Source: Prevotella sp.
GTDB taxonomy: Bacteria > Bacteroidota > Bacteroidia > Bacteroidales > Bacteroidaceae
Length of the DNA: 64,000 nucleotides
NCBI GenBank assembly: GCA_017554145.1
Contig: JAFZIZ010000018.1
Coordinates: forward strand, 1-64,000
Reading direction: 5' to 3'
Part shown: in pieces, positions 31,034-39,637 of the stretch
How positions within the stretch are numbered: position 1 is the first letter of the stretch
Layout of the letters: every line of letters begins with the position of its first letter
Notes under the pieces: model-generated
Seen by the model: only the letters and a program-made list of their open reading frames with translations
What the model was told of the DNA's origin: nothing
Databases searched by the model: none
Position numbers and translations under genes: made by a program

Positions 31034-31070
31034 AAAGAAAGAGGTTTCCAAGGAGGAAACCTCTTTCTTT
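31034..31070 (+). terminator. Original chromosomal terminator beyond attR
   Basis: Perfect 16-base-pair hairpin, AAAGAAAGAGGTTTCC (31034-31049) with GGAAACCTCTTTCTTT (31055-31070), loop AAGGA. Before insertion it would have followed tRNA-Gln directly. Confidence 0.8.
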
Positions 31071-31100
31071 TGCCCAAAATCAAAAATAATTCTAATTTAT

Positions 31101-31131
31101 TTTGCATTTCGCCCAATTTGCAGTATCTTTG
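31101..31131 (+). promoter_or_regulatory. Promoter of rsfS
   Basis: TTTG at 31101-31104 and TATCTTTG at 31124-31131, 19 bases apart. Confidence 0.65.
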
Positions 31132-31156
31132 CATCTAAATACATATTATATAATTA

Positions 31157-31516
31157 ATGGAACAAACAAAACAGCTCGTTAAAACCATTACAGAAGGAAT
31201 TCAAGAGAAAAAAGGCTCTGACATTGTCGTGGCCGACTTGACTAAAATTGAAGGCACCATCTGCAAATATTTCATCATCTGTCAGGGCAATTCTCCTACT
31301 CAGGTAGAAGCGATTGCCGAGTCTGTGGGCGATTTCGCCCGTGAACGACTCAAGGAAAAGCCCACTCATGTCGTAGGACTGGAAAATGCCCAATGGGTAG
31401 CCATGGACTATACCGATGTACTGGTCCACATCTTCCTGCCCGATGTACGGGAGTATTACGACCTCGAACATTTGTGGGACGATGCCAAACTGACTTATAT
31501 TCCGAACCTCGATTAA
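31157..31516 (+). CDS. rsfS: Ribosomal silencing factor RsfS
   Basis: 119 residues, the normal length of the RsfS/Iojap family, which binds ribosomal protein uL14 on the large subunit and blocks subunit joining under starvation. Family features seen: K-x-x-D-I-V-V-A-D-L near residue 20, CQGNSPTQVEAIA, and WVAMDYTDVLVHIFLPDVREYY in the second half. First gene of an rsfS-ftsH-cdsA unit, with 9 bases to ftsH. Confidence 0.95.
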   Translation: MEQTKQLVKTITEGIQEKKGSDIVVADLTKIEGTICKYFIICQGNSPTQVEAIAESVGDFARERLKEKPTHVVGLENAQWVAMDYTDVLVHIFLPDVREYYDLEHLWDDAKLTYIPNLD

Positions 31517-31525
31517 CAGATTATC

Positions 31526-33571
31526 ATGGACAATAAAAAGATGCCCAACAACAGCGGCGATCCCAAGATGAACATGCCGCGGTTTAATATGAACTGGATC
31601 TATGCCATTGCCATTGTGGCATTGGTCCTGCTTTATTTATCAGGAGGTGGCCCTTCGAACAGCAGTGTAGCCAAACAGGCCACTTATTCAGAGTTTAAGA
31701 CAATGGTGAATCGTGGCTATGCCTCGAAGATCATCGTCAACAAGGGGCAGGGCACCCTACGTATGTACGTCAAGCCAGAACATATCCGCGATGTCTTCCA
31801 TCAGGGCACCCAGCAGACGGGTAACGAGCCTTATATTGAAGTAGAATTCGGCTCTGTCGATCAAGTGGAAAGTTTCATTGAAGAGGCTAAGACCTCTAAG
31901 ACTTTCACAGGTCAGTACAGTTATGAGAACCGACGCGAAAACGAGATGTTCAACATGCTGTTGTATAATGTGCTGCCCTTTGTATTCATCATCGGTCTGA
32001 TGATGTTCTTAATGCGAAGAATGGGAGGCGGTGTCGGCGGCAATAGCGTCTTCAGCGTCGGCAAGTCAAAGGCCAAGATGTACGAAAAAGGTGGTGAATT
32101 AGGCATTACCTTCAAGGACGTTGCCGGCCAGGCAGGCGCCAAACAGGAGATACAAGAGATTGTGGAGTTTCTGAAGAACCCCCAGAAATATACCGACTTA
32201 GGCGGTAAAATTCCCAAGGGCGCCCTGCTCGTGGGTCCTCCAGGAACAGGTAAGACCCTGCTCGCCAAGGCGGTGGCCGGTGAGGCTGGCGTACCTTTCT
32301 TCTCGATGTCAGGTTCCGACTTCGTGGAAATGTTCGTCGGCGTGGGTGCCAGCCGTGTCCGCGACCTCTTCCAACAGGCCAAGGCAAAGTCGCCTTGCAT
32401 CATCTTCATCGACGAGATTGATGCCGTGGGCCGCGCCCGTTCGAAGAACCCCGCCATGGGCGGCAACGATGAGCGTGAGAACACGTTGAATGCCCTGCTC
32501 ACGGAGATGGACGGCTTCGGCACCAACAGTGGTGTCATCATTCTGGCCGCCACCAACCGTGCCGATATGCTCGACTCCGCCCTGCTCCGTGCAGGCCGTT
32601 TCGATCGTCAGATCCACGTAGATCTGCCTGACCTAAATGAGCGTAAGGAAGTGTTCATGGTGCATCTGAAACCACTGAAGACCGACGAGACCGTCGACAT
32701 TGACTTCCTTGCGCGTCAGACACCAGGTTTCTCAGGGGCCGACATTGCCAATGTCTGCAATGAGGCAGCCCTGATTGCCGCCCGCCATAATAGTGAGAAG
32801 GTGGGCAAGCAGGACTTCCTCGATGCTGTAGACCGTATCATTGGCGGATTGGAGAAAAAGACAAAGGTGATGACCGAGAAGGAGAAGCGCAGCATTGCTA
32901 TCCATGAGGCTGGCCACGCCACCATATCCTGGTTCACGGAATTTGCCAACCCATTGGTCAAGGTCTCCATCGTACCCCGTGGTCAGGCTCTGGGTGCCGC
33001 CTGGTATCTGCCTGAAGAACGTGTGCTCCAGACTAAGGATGCCATGCTCGACGAGATGTGTTCTCTCCTTGGTGGCCGTGCTGCTGAGGAATTGTTTATC
33101 GGTACGATTTCCACCGGTGCCATGAACGATCTGGAACGCACCACCAAACAGGCATACGGTATGATTGCCTACGCTGGCATGAGTGAGAAACTGCCTAACA
33201 TCTGCTATTACAGCAATCAGGAATATCAGTTCCAAAGGCCTTACTCTGAGACAACGGCTAAAATTATGGACGACGAGGTGCTTCGTATGATCAATGAACA
33301 GTACGAGCGTGCTAAACGCATACTGACCGAACATAAGGAAGGCCATGCCCAACTGGCTCAGTTACTCGTTGACCGTGAGGTCATCTTCGCTGAGGATGTC
33401 GAGAGGATCTTTGGCAAGCGTCCCTGGACGAGTCGTGCCGAAGAGTTGCTCGAAGCCCAGATGAAGGCAGATGCCGAGCGCATGGCCGAGGAAAGAGCGA
33501 AGGAACTGGAGGAAAAGGCGGCAAAGGCCGAAACAGAATCCCCATCAGAATCTTCAGAATCATCAGAGTAA
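31526..33571 (+). CDS. ftsH: ATP-dependent zinc metalloprotease FtsH
   Basis: 681 residues. Inner-membrane AAA+ protease that extracts and degrades membrane and short-lived proteins. Membrane segments at about 24-40 and 147-165 frame a periplasmic domain. Walker A GPPGTGKT (237-244), Walker [31 protein letters not shown], zinc site HEAGH (460-464), and a Glu/Ala/Ser-rich C-terminal tail. Nothing is missing. Co-directional with rsfS and cdsA. Confidence 0.97.
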   Translation: MDNKKMPNNSGDPKMNMPRFNMNWIYAIAIVALVLLYLSGGGPSNSSVAKQATYSEFKTMVNRGYASKIIVNKGQGTLRMYVKPEHIRDVFHQGTQQTGNEPYIEVEFGSVDQVESFIEEAKTSKTFTGQYSYENRRENEMFNMLLYNVLPFVFIIGLMMFLMRRMGGGVGGNSVFSVGKSKAKMYEKGGELGITFKDVAGQAGAKQEIQEIVEFLKNPQKYTDLGGKIPKGALLVGPPGTGKTLLAKAVAGEAGVPFFSMSGSDFVEMFVGVGASRVRDLFQQAKAKSPCIIFIDEIDAVGRARSKNPAMGGNDERENTLNALLTEMDGFGTNSGVIILAATNRADMLDSALLRAGRFDRQIHVDLPDLNERKEVFMVHLKPLKTDETVDIDFLARQTPGFSGADIANVCNEAALIAARHNSEKVGKQDFLDAVDRIIGGLEKKTKVMTEKEKRSIAIHEAGHATISWFTEFANPLVKVSIVPRGQALGAAWYLPEERVLQTKDAMLDEMCSLLGGRAAEELFIGTISTGAMNDLERTTKQAYGMIAYAGMSEKLPNICYYSNQEYQFQRPYSETTAKIMDDEVLRMINEQYERAKRILTEHKEGHAQLAQLLVDREVIFAEDVERIFGKRPWTSRAEELLEAQMKADAERMAEERAKELEEKAAKAETESPSESSESSE

Positions 33572-33604
33572 TCAGAGTTTTCAGAGAAACCAAAGAGACC
33601 AATC

Positions 33605-34453
33605 ATGAAGAATTTTATCATCAGAACGATAACTGGCGTGCTTTTTGTGGCAGCGATTGTGACGTGCTTCTTAAGACCTGAGGCGATGATTTTACTGTTC
33701 GCTTTGGTAACGGGACTCACCGTCTGGGAGTTCACTGGACTGGTAAACGACTACCAGAACATCACCGTCAATCGGATGATCTGCACCATAGCAGGCGTCT
33801 ATTTCTTCTTTGCCATGGCAGGTTATAACAGCGGCCTCACCCCAGCTACCGTCTTCATTCCCTACCTCGTCAGTATCATCTACCTGTTGATTGCCGAACT
33901 CTACCTGAAAAACCCTGACCCCATCGGAGATTGGGCCTATACAATGATGAGCCAACTCTACATCGCCCTGCCCTTCTCTTTGCTCAACGTACTGGCATTC
34001 CGTTCCGTAGGAGTTGACATCCAGTATACCTACCTTATCCCACTTTGCGTGTTTGTCTTCTTATGGATAAACGATACGGGCGCATATCTCTGCGGTTCCT
34101 TGTTAGGAAAGCACAAACTCTTCCCTCGTATTTCTCCGGGAAAGAGTTGGGAAGGCAGTATAGGTGGCTGTATCCTTGTAACGGCCATTGCTGTACTGAT
34201 ATGGTACCTGACAGAACGCTATCAAGTCAATGAACTGAGTCTCACTGCCTTCGAGTGGGTTGGACTGGGACTGACTGTCGTCATTTTCGGTACTTGGGGC
34301 GATCTGATTGAATCACTCCTCAAGCGTACCCTGGGCATCAAGGATAGCGGAACGATCCTCCCTGGTCACGGTGGCATGCTCGACCGCTTCGACTCTTCGC
34401 TATTGGCGATTCCCGCTGCTGTCGTTTACCTCTACACACTGACATTAATCTAA
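33605..34453 (+). CDS. cdsA: Phosphatidate cytidylyltransferase CdsA
   Basis: 282 residues, a polytopic inner-membrane enzyme making CDP-diacylglycerol from CTP and phosphatidic acid for phospholipid synthesis. About eight membrane helices; the C-terminal signature is present as SPGKSWEGSIGG, then DLIESLLKRTLGIKDSG and PGHGGMLDRFDS with its metal-binding Asp residues. Starts 33 bases after ftsH. Confidence 0.96.
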   Translation: MKNFIIRTITGVLFVAAIVTCFLRPEAMILLFALVTGLTVWEFTGLVNDYQNITVNRMICTIAGVYFFFAMAGYNSGLTPATVFIPYLVSIIYLLIAELYLKNPDPIGDWAYTMMSQLYIALPFSLLNVLAFRSVGVDIQYTYLIPLCVFVFLWINDTGAYLCGSLLGKHKLFPRISPGKSWEGSIGGCILVTAIAVLIWYLTERYQVNELSLTAFEWVGLGLTVVIFGTWGDLIESLLKRTLGIKDSGTILPGHGGMLDRFDSSLLAIPAAVVYLYTLTLI

Positions 34454-34489
34454 ATTCAGTGAATTTGATGAGCAAATTCACTGAATTTA
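34451..34489. terminator. Perfect bidirectional terminator
   Basis: TAAATTCAGTGAATTT and its exact inverse (34451-34466, 34474-34489) with loop GATGAGC between the convergent genes cdsA and the lipoprotein at 34497. The left arm includes the cdsA stop codon. Confidence 0.85.
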
Positions 34490-34496
34490 CTATTAA

Positions 34497-34970
34497 CTAT
34501 TTAGTCTGATACAACACATTAAGCGTTGGGGTATACGTATTCTTTAAGGTCACGGTGATAAAACCACCGTCGGTCTCAAACTTCGCTACCTTGTGGTCAT
34601 CACCCAAAACAGGGCAATTGGGCCAAGCATCCAACTCTTTCTCCAAACCATCACGAATCTGCTGCCAAAGATTACGGGTACTGTCATTGGTCGACAGTTC
34701 GTAGGTTTCCTGAATCATCTGCAGTGTATCGTGCTGCTGAGCCAATACCAGATGATACAACTCACCTGGATTCCTCATCACTACATTTGTCAGATCTGAG
34801 TCAGAACGGGCAGAGTCGATGGCAAAGCCACGGTTCGTCAGAGAATCACAAAAAGCCTTGAACGGCATGCCCATGGACAATCCACGATAGTCCAGATACT
34901 TAGGTTCACTACTGCATGCACAAAGTGCCAAAAAAGCCACAAGGGCCACCAAAATCTTCTTCATAATCAT
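34497..34970 (-). CDS. Small lipoprotein
   Basis: 157 residues with a lipobox (LVAFLALCACSS, Cys about 18-20), so probably anchored in a membrane. The mature part begins YLDYRGLSMGMPFKAF, where Y-R-G-L-x-x-G-x-x recalls small Bacteroidales lipoproteins of unknown function. ATG at 34970 or 34964 is possible. Monocistronic. Confidence 0.8.
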   Translation of the reverse strand: MIMKKILVALVAFLALCACSSEPKYLDYRGLSMGMPFKAFCDSLTNRGFAIDSARSDSDLTNVVMRNPGELYHLVLAQQHDTLQMIQETYELSTNDSTRNLWQQIRDGLEKELDAWPNCPVLGDDHKVAKFETDGGFITVTLKNTYTPTLNVLYQTK

Positions 34971-35040
34971 ACCGGTTTAATAATTCTGCTGCAAATATAC
35001 GAAATAATTGTCAATTATCAATTATCAATTATCAAATTTT

Positions 35041-35126
35041 TTGTACCTTTGGCTTCACCGAAGGTACTCACGTTCGGAAAAACTCAAATTTATTTGGTTT
35101 TTCTCTCACTTATTCGTACCTTTGCA
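35041..35126. repeat. Promoter-bearing intergenic repeat, left copy
   Basis: About 85 bases matching 39505-39592 in inverted orientation. It begins with a hairpin (GTACCTT..AAGGTAC, 35043-35067), includes an 18-base perfect match at 35059-35076, and ends in the promoter of the TonB receptor gene. Confidence 0.75.
35093..35124 (+). promoter_or_regulatory. Promoter of the TonB receptor gene
   Basis: TTTG at 35093-35096 and TACCTTTG at 35117-35124, 20 bases apart. The ATG at 35130 is only about five bases after the -7 element, so the mRNA would be leaderless or almost so. Confidence 0.7.
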
Positions 35127-35129
35127 CCC

Positions 35130-37184
35130 ATGTTTACAGGAAGCATCCTACTTTTTGCCCTTCTGATGGCCCCTGACGATGCCGATACGATTCGCACGGA
35201 ACGAATCGATGAGGTTATCGTCACATCGAATTCTGCTCGCCAACGCCTACAGAGTGTACAGGCCGGTGCCGAGCAGCTCCAACTGAAGGAACTGACAACT
35301 GCTCCCCAATTATTCGGCGAGACCGACATTATGCGAAGCATCCAGTTGCTGCCAGGTATCAAGGCAGAAAGTGATGCATCGAGTAGTTTTCAGGTTCGAG
35401 GGGGTACGTCTGCCCAGAATCTGGTACTCTTCGACAACAGCCCTGTCTATAATGTTGGGCATCTCGCAGGCCTCTTTTCGGCTTTCAACAACGACGCTTT
35501 GGCAGGTGCAACCCTCTATAAGGGTCTGTTACCCGCCCAATACGGCGGTGCCTCGTCGGCAGTTCTCGACATCAGCGGACGGACGGGTGACAAACAGCAA
35601 TGGCATGGTGGCGCGACTATCGGACTGCTGTCTGCCAAAGGTACCATTGAGGGACCAATTGTAAAGGATAAGTTGTCTTTCCTCGTCACCGCCCGTCGCA
35701 CCTACCTCGATGCCTTCCTTAAACTCAGCGATGACTTCAAGGACAATACGCTCTATTTCTATGATGTCAATACAAAGATAGACTGGACCGTTACACCCCA
35801 TGACCAACTATTCCTCAGTTTCTTCACGGGCTACGACCGTACGGCCCTGCAAGACATGATTGATATCCGCTGGCGCAACCTGACAGGAAGTCTGAAGTGG
35901 CTCCATCACTTCCATGGCGGCTCCAACGCCCAGACGACCCTGCTCTACAGCAGTTACGAAAACAACGATGGTGTCGACTTCATGGGCCTCAACCTCTGGT
36001 ACAAAGGGCATATCCGTCAGGCCAGTTTCAGACAGGACTTCAATTTCTCCCTCGGACGTCACGAGTTGAAGGCAGGTCTCCAGTCATCCTTGCTTAATGT
36101 AAAATCAGCAGAATGGCAGGTGCTCAGTACCTACGAGAAGGAACAACGCCGTGCTTGGGAGAATGCAGTATGGCTCAATACCACCCTGAAGCCTTTCGAA
36201 CGGCTGACGGCCACTGCCGGCCTGCGTCTCAGTACCTTCTCACCTTTAGGTGGCTCGCTCTATTACGACATCAGTCCGCAGGGTGAAATAGACTGGTACT
36301 ACTCCTATAAGAAAAATAAGATTGTCAAGACCCATATTGTCTGGGAGCCTCGTGTCAGCTTCAACTTCTCCCTTACCCCTACCCTCAATGTGAAGGCGGC
36401 CTATGCCCGGATGTCGCAGAACATCCATGCCTTGCGTAACCAGAGCACGTCGACACCCTTCGACCGCTATACTATCAGCAGTAATATCGTGAAACCTGAG
36501 ATAGCTGACCAGATCAGTGCAGGTATCTTTTTTGTCACGCCCGACGAGACCTACGACTTCTCCATCGAAGGCTATTACCGCAAGATTGACAATGTCCTGG
36601 ATTACCGTGATGGCAAGACCTTCCGCAGTGAGATAGAGATTGAACGCCTGATTCTGCCTGGTGACGGAAAGGCATACGGCGTAGAATTTCTCGCCAGAAA
36701 GAACAATGGCCGTTTCACAGGATGGCTAGGCTATACCCTATCCTGGTCCAAGGCCTGTATCGATGGCATTAACGGAGGACGATGGTATGATGCCAACAAC
36801 GACCGACGTCATGACATCAACCTGGTTGCAATGTACCGTCTCACCCGTCGGTGGAACCTCAGTGCCGCCTGGGTTTTCAACAGCGGTCAGGCCTTTACGG
36901 CCCCAAGTGGCAAATACCAGATGATTGACAACTGGATTTACTATTATGCCGAGCGCAACGGCTACCGTGCACCCGACTATCATCGTCTCGATGTCAGTGC
37001 CGTCTGGAGCAAGAGATACCGTCGCACCACACATGAGTGGGTCTTCGGCATCTACAATCTCTATAATCGCTACAACCCGTTCCTCATCAACTTTGAGGAC
37101 GGCGAACAGGGAGCCGGCACCCGTGCCGTACAGTATTCGCTCTTCGGCATCGTACCGTCGGTTTCATTTAACATCAACTTCTGA
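35130..37184 (+). CDS. TonB-dependent outer-membrane receptor
   Basis: 684 residues from ATG 35130; a frame from 35049 would translate the promoter. Short signal-like start (MFTGSILLFALLM). Plug domain with DEVIVTS (TonB-box-like), MRSIQLLPGIKAESDASSSF, QVRGG and LVLFDNSPVYNVGHLAG. The barrel follows, with many Y/W-rich strands, and the C-terminus ends VSFNINF, with terminal Phe as expected. The usual N-terminal carboxypeptidase-like domain is absent. Seven bases after it stops, a DUF4249 lipoprotein begins; receptor-DUF4249 pairs are a common Bacteroidetes import arrangement. Substrate not identifiable. Confidence 0.92.
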   Translation: MFTGSILLFALLMAPDDADTIRTERIDEVIVTSNSARQRLQSVQAGAEQLQLKELTTAPQLFGETDIMRSIQLLPGIKAESDASSSFQVRGGTSAQNLVLFDNSPVYNVGHLAGLFSAFNNDALAGATLYKGLLPAQYGGASSAVLDISGRTGDKQQWHGGATIGLLSAKGTIEGPIVKDKLSFLVTARRTYLDAFLKLSDDFKDNTLYFYDVNTKIDWTVTPHDQLFLSFFTGYDRTALQDMIDIRWRNLTGSLKWLHHFHGGSNAQTTLLYSSYENNDGVDFMGLNLWYKGHIRQASFRQDFNFSLGRHELKAGLQSSLLNVKSAEWQVLSTYEKEQRRAWENAVWLNTTLKPFERLTATAGLRLSTFSPLGGSLYYDISPQGEIDWYYSYKKNKIVKTHIVWEPRVSFNFSLTPTLNVKAAYARMSQNIHALRNQSTSTPFDRYTISSNIVKPEIADQISAGIFFVTPDETYDFSIEGYYRKIDNVLDYRDGKTFRSEIEIERLILPGDGKAYGVEFLARKNNGRFTGWLGYTLSWSKACIDGINGGRWYDANNDRRHDINLVAMYRLTRRWNLSAAWVFNSGQAFTAPSGKYQMIDNWIYYYAERNGYRAPDYHRLDVSAVWSKRYRRTTHEWVFGIYNLYNRYNPFLINFEDGEQGAGTRAVQYSLFGIVPSVSFNINF

Positions 37185-37190
37185 TCGCCT

Positions 37191-37991
37191 ATGAATAAGT
37201 CTGCTTTTTTGTTCTTCTGTCTAAATATGATCCTTCTGTCTTCCTGCGAGAAAGACATCGACATCAATTACCATCAGGTGCCGTCGCTTTACGTGGTCGA
37301 GGCCTCTGTAAGCAACTCCTGCATGGAAGCCCGCATCAGCCGAACGAATAACATGGACGACGACAGAACGCAAAGCAACATCAACAATGCCACAGTGATC
37401 GTGACGGGCAATGATGGTAGCAGGGACCTGCTCAACTACCTGTCCAACGGCCGTTATTACTCCAAAAGCAAGGGAATACCCGGCGTAACCTATACCATCA
37501 GTATCGACCTCGACGGGGAGCACTTCACCTCAACCTCCACCATGCAGAGTAAGCCAACCATCAATTCGTTCAGGGTGATTCGTAAAAAGATTGCCACGGA
37601 ATGGTTTCAGATAGGTGAACTGAAATTCCAGGATCTTTCCAACGAAGACAACTGGTATTTCATGCACATCTATCGCAACGATCTGGGCTACCGCTGGGCT
37701 GTGCTGAACGATCGTAACAATCCGAACCAAGAACTGCAGCAACTCTTCACTTTCTTCCGCGAAGGCGAAGGTGGCAGCGATGTGCTCCGTGATGGCGATG
37801 ACCTGCGGATAGAACTCTATGCCATCGACCAACGGGCTTATGACTATCTCTTCTCAATGCAGATGATGGAAAACACAGGCACCAACCCGATTCCAAATTT
37901 CTCGGGCGGATGCCTTGGATTTTTCTCTGCACATTGGTTAGTGGCGCAACCCTTCATCTACCGTGCTGCCAATGTAGAAGAAGAGGAATAA
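37191..37991 (+). CDS. DUF4249-family lipoprotein
   Basis: 266 residues. Lipobox in LNMILLSSCEKDI (Cys about 19), then VPSLYVVEASVSN, the usual DUF4249 opening, and a beta-rich body. DUF4249 proteins are encoded with TonB receptors and probably sit on the outer membrane as partners. Slightly shorter than many family members but no sign of truncation. Confidence 0.88.
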   Translation: MNKSAFLFFCLNMILLSSCEKDIDINYHQVPSLYVVEASVSNSCMEARISRTNNMDDDRTQSNINNATVIVTGNDGSRDLLNYLSNGRYYSKSKGIPGVTYTISIDLDGEHFTSTSTMQSKPTINSFRVIRKKIATEWFQIGELKFQDLSNEDNWYFMHIYRNDLGYRWAVLNDRNNPNQELQQLFTFFREGEGGSDVLRDGDDLRIELYAIDQRAYDYLFSMQMMENTGTNPIPNFSGGCLGFFSAHWLVAQPFIYRAANVEEEE

Positions 37992-37997
37992 AAGGAA

Positions 37998-38468
37998 TCA
38001 GAAAAGATCCGGTGGCGTTGTCGGTGTTATGCCAAGTTTAAGCCGGACGGTCACAGGGGTTTCCATATCCGTATTCTTATACTCTAACCTGATGACCATG
38101 TCGTCAAAGGACAACACCCGCATTTGAATCTTCCTTACCTGATCACCTTCCGGATATTCCATGCGAAGGTTGTCGTTGTCACACTTATAGGTGCCGGCGT
38201 TAATGGTATGGCCGTATATATCGTATGCACAAAACGAACCGTCCCTTACCATGCCGTTATAGGTGCCATCGCCAGAAAAAGTGAAATAATAATAAGGATA
38301 ATCCTCAGGCGATACATCCACGTCGCCGATAATCTCCACGTCACCTTCCTCCCAGCCACGATACCAAGTGCCGACTATCTGCTCTGCCAGTCGGCTACCG
38401 TCGTCATCACCAGAACCGCAGCAGATGAACAACGGCAGAAACAACAACAAGAAGAGTCTACTTGACAT
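37998..38468 (-). CDS. Lipocalin-like lipoprotein
   Basis: 156 residues. Signal with lipobox ([15 protein letters not shown]), then [26 protein letters not shown] and a strand-turn pattern consistent with the lipocalin-like domain common in Bacteroidetes lipoproteins. Its first 11 bases overlap the end of asd on the same strand, so it may be translated from the asd message. Ligand unknown. Confidence 0.8.
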   Translation of the reverse strand: MSSRLFLLLFLPLFICCGSGDDDGSRLAEQIVGTWYRGWEEGDVEIIGDVDVSPEDYPYYYFTFSGDGTYNGMVRDGSFCAYDIYGHTINAGTYKCDNDNLRMEYPEGDQVRKIQMRVLSFDDMVIRLEYKNTDMETPVTVRLKLGITPTTPPDLF

Positions 38469-39471
38469 TACCCACCTTCACCAAGTACTCTGCAATCTGC
38501 ACAGCATTCAGGGCCGCACCCTTACGGATCTGGTCACCACTGAGCCAGAAGGTCAGACCGTTCTCATCACTGATATCCTTGCGGATACGGCCTACATAGA
38601 CATCGTCCTTACCGGCAGTCTCCAGCGGCATAGGATAAGTCAACGTCGTGGGATCATCCTTCAATGTACAACCTGGTGCAGCGGCAATCGCTTTCTGGGC
38701 CTCCTCCACACTGATGGGACGCTCGGTCTCAATCCAGACAGACTCGGAGTGAGAACGCAAAGAGCTGACACGGACACACATGGCCGAGCACTTGGCATCG
38801 GTATGCATAATCTTACGGGTCTCGTTGTACATCTTCATCTCCTCCTTGGTATAGCCATTGGGCTGGAACACGTCTATCTGAGGAATGACATTATATGCCA
38901 ACTGGTGGGCGAACTTCTTCACGGTCTTTACCTCACCCTCTTCAACCATTTCCTTATACTGCTGCTGCAATTCGGCCATCGCGGCGGCACCGGCGCCAGA
39001 GGCACTCTGATAAGAAGCTACGTGGATGCGCTTGATATGCGAGATGTTCTCCAACGGCTGAAGCACCACCACCATCATTATCGTGGTACAGTTCGGATTG
39101 GCAATGATACCACGAGGACGGTTCAGTGCATCCTCAGCATTGCACTCAGGCACTACCAAGGGCACATCGTCATCCATGCGGAAAGCCGAAGAATTATCAA
39201 TCATCACAGCCCCGTATTTCGTAATTGTCTCGGCGAATTCCTTCGATGTGCCTGCACCGGCAGAGGTGAAGGCGATGTCCACATCCTTGAAGTCATCGTT
39301 GTGCTGCAACAGTTTCACCTCAATCTCTTTACCCTTAAACGTGTACTTCCTGCCTGCGCTGCGCTCCGAGCCAAACAGCACCAGTTCATCCATCGGGAAA
39401 TTTCTCTCTGCGAGAATACGCAGGAACTCCTGTCCCACAGCGCCACTCGCGCCAACAATTGCTACTTTCAT
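38458..39471 (-). CDS. asd: Aspartate-semialdehyde dehydrogenase
   Basis: 337 residues. Converts aspartyl-phosphate to aspartate semialdehyde with NADPH, leading to Lys/diaminopimelate, Met and Thr. [14 protein letters not shown] is the nucleotide-binding start; [10 protein letters not shown] carries the catalytic Cys; the later His region is [10 protein letters not shown]. Full length. The -7 element TACCTTTG is on the minus strand at 39507-39514, within the second copy of the intergenic repeat. Confidence 0.96.
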   Translation of the reverse strand: MKVAIVGASGAVGQEFLRILAERNFPMDELVLFGSERSAGRKYTFKGKEIEVKLLQHNDDFKDVDIAFTSAGAGTSKEFAETITKYGAVMIDNSSAFRMDDDVPLVVPECNAEDALNRPRGIIANPNCTTIMMVVVLQPLENISHIKRIHVASYQSASGAGAAAMAELQQQYKEMVEEGEVKTVKKFAHQLAYNVIPQIDVFQPNGYTKEEMKMYNETRKIMHTDAKCSAMCVRVSSLRSHSESVWIETERPISVEEAQKAIAAAPGCTLKDDPTTLTYPMPLETAGKDDVYVGRIRKDISDENGLTFWLSGDQIRKGAALNAVQIAEYLVKVGNVK

Positions 39472-39504
39472 CTTGTTTAATTATTATAATGGTTATAATT
39501 TGGC

Positions 39505-39592
39505 TGCAAAGGTACGATTAAGTGAGCAAAAAACCAAATAATTTTATGTTTTTTCGAACGTGAGTACCTTCGAATTTGATTCAAAGGTACTA
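39505..39592. repeat. Promoter-bearing intergenic repeat, right copy (inverted)
   Basis: Inverted partner of 35041-35126: 18-base perfect match at 39555-39572, shared TTATTTGGTTTTTT and TCGTACCTTTGCA, and a hairpin at 39564-39590. Here the repeat's promoter drives asd. Confidence 0.75.
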
Positions 39593-39597
39593 CTTTT

Positions 39598-39629
39598 TTT
39601 GGAAACAAAAGAAAAAATTCGTATCTTTG
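39598..39629 (+). promoter_or_regulatory. Promoter of the cation/proton antiporter gene
   Basis: TTTG 39598-39601 and TATCTTTG 39622-39629, 20 bases apart. The ATG at 39638 lies 9 bases after the -7 element, so the leader is only about five bases. Confidence 0.7.
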
Positions 39630-39637
39630 CACACGAA

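Noticed and set aside
38368-39480. 370-residue plus-strand frame opposite asd
   Set aside because: Antisense to asd, which has all active-site motifs and its own promoter.
35041-39592. Composite transposon bounded by the inverted repeat
   Set aside because: No transposase inside and the enclosed genes are ordinary chromosomal genes, including asd. A dispersed intergenic repeat is more likely.
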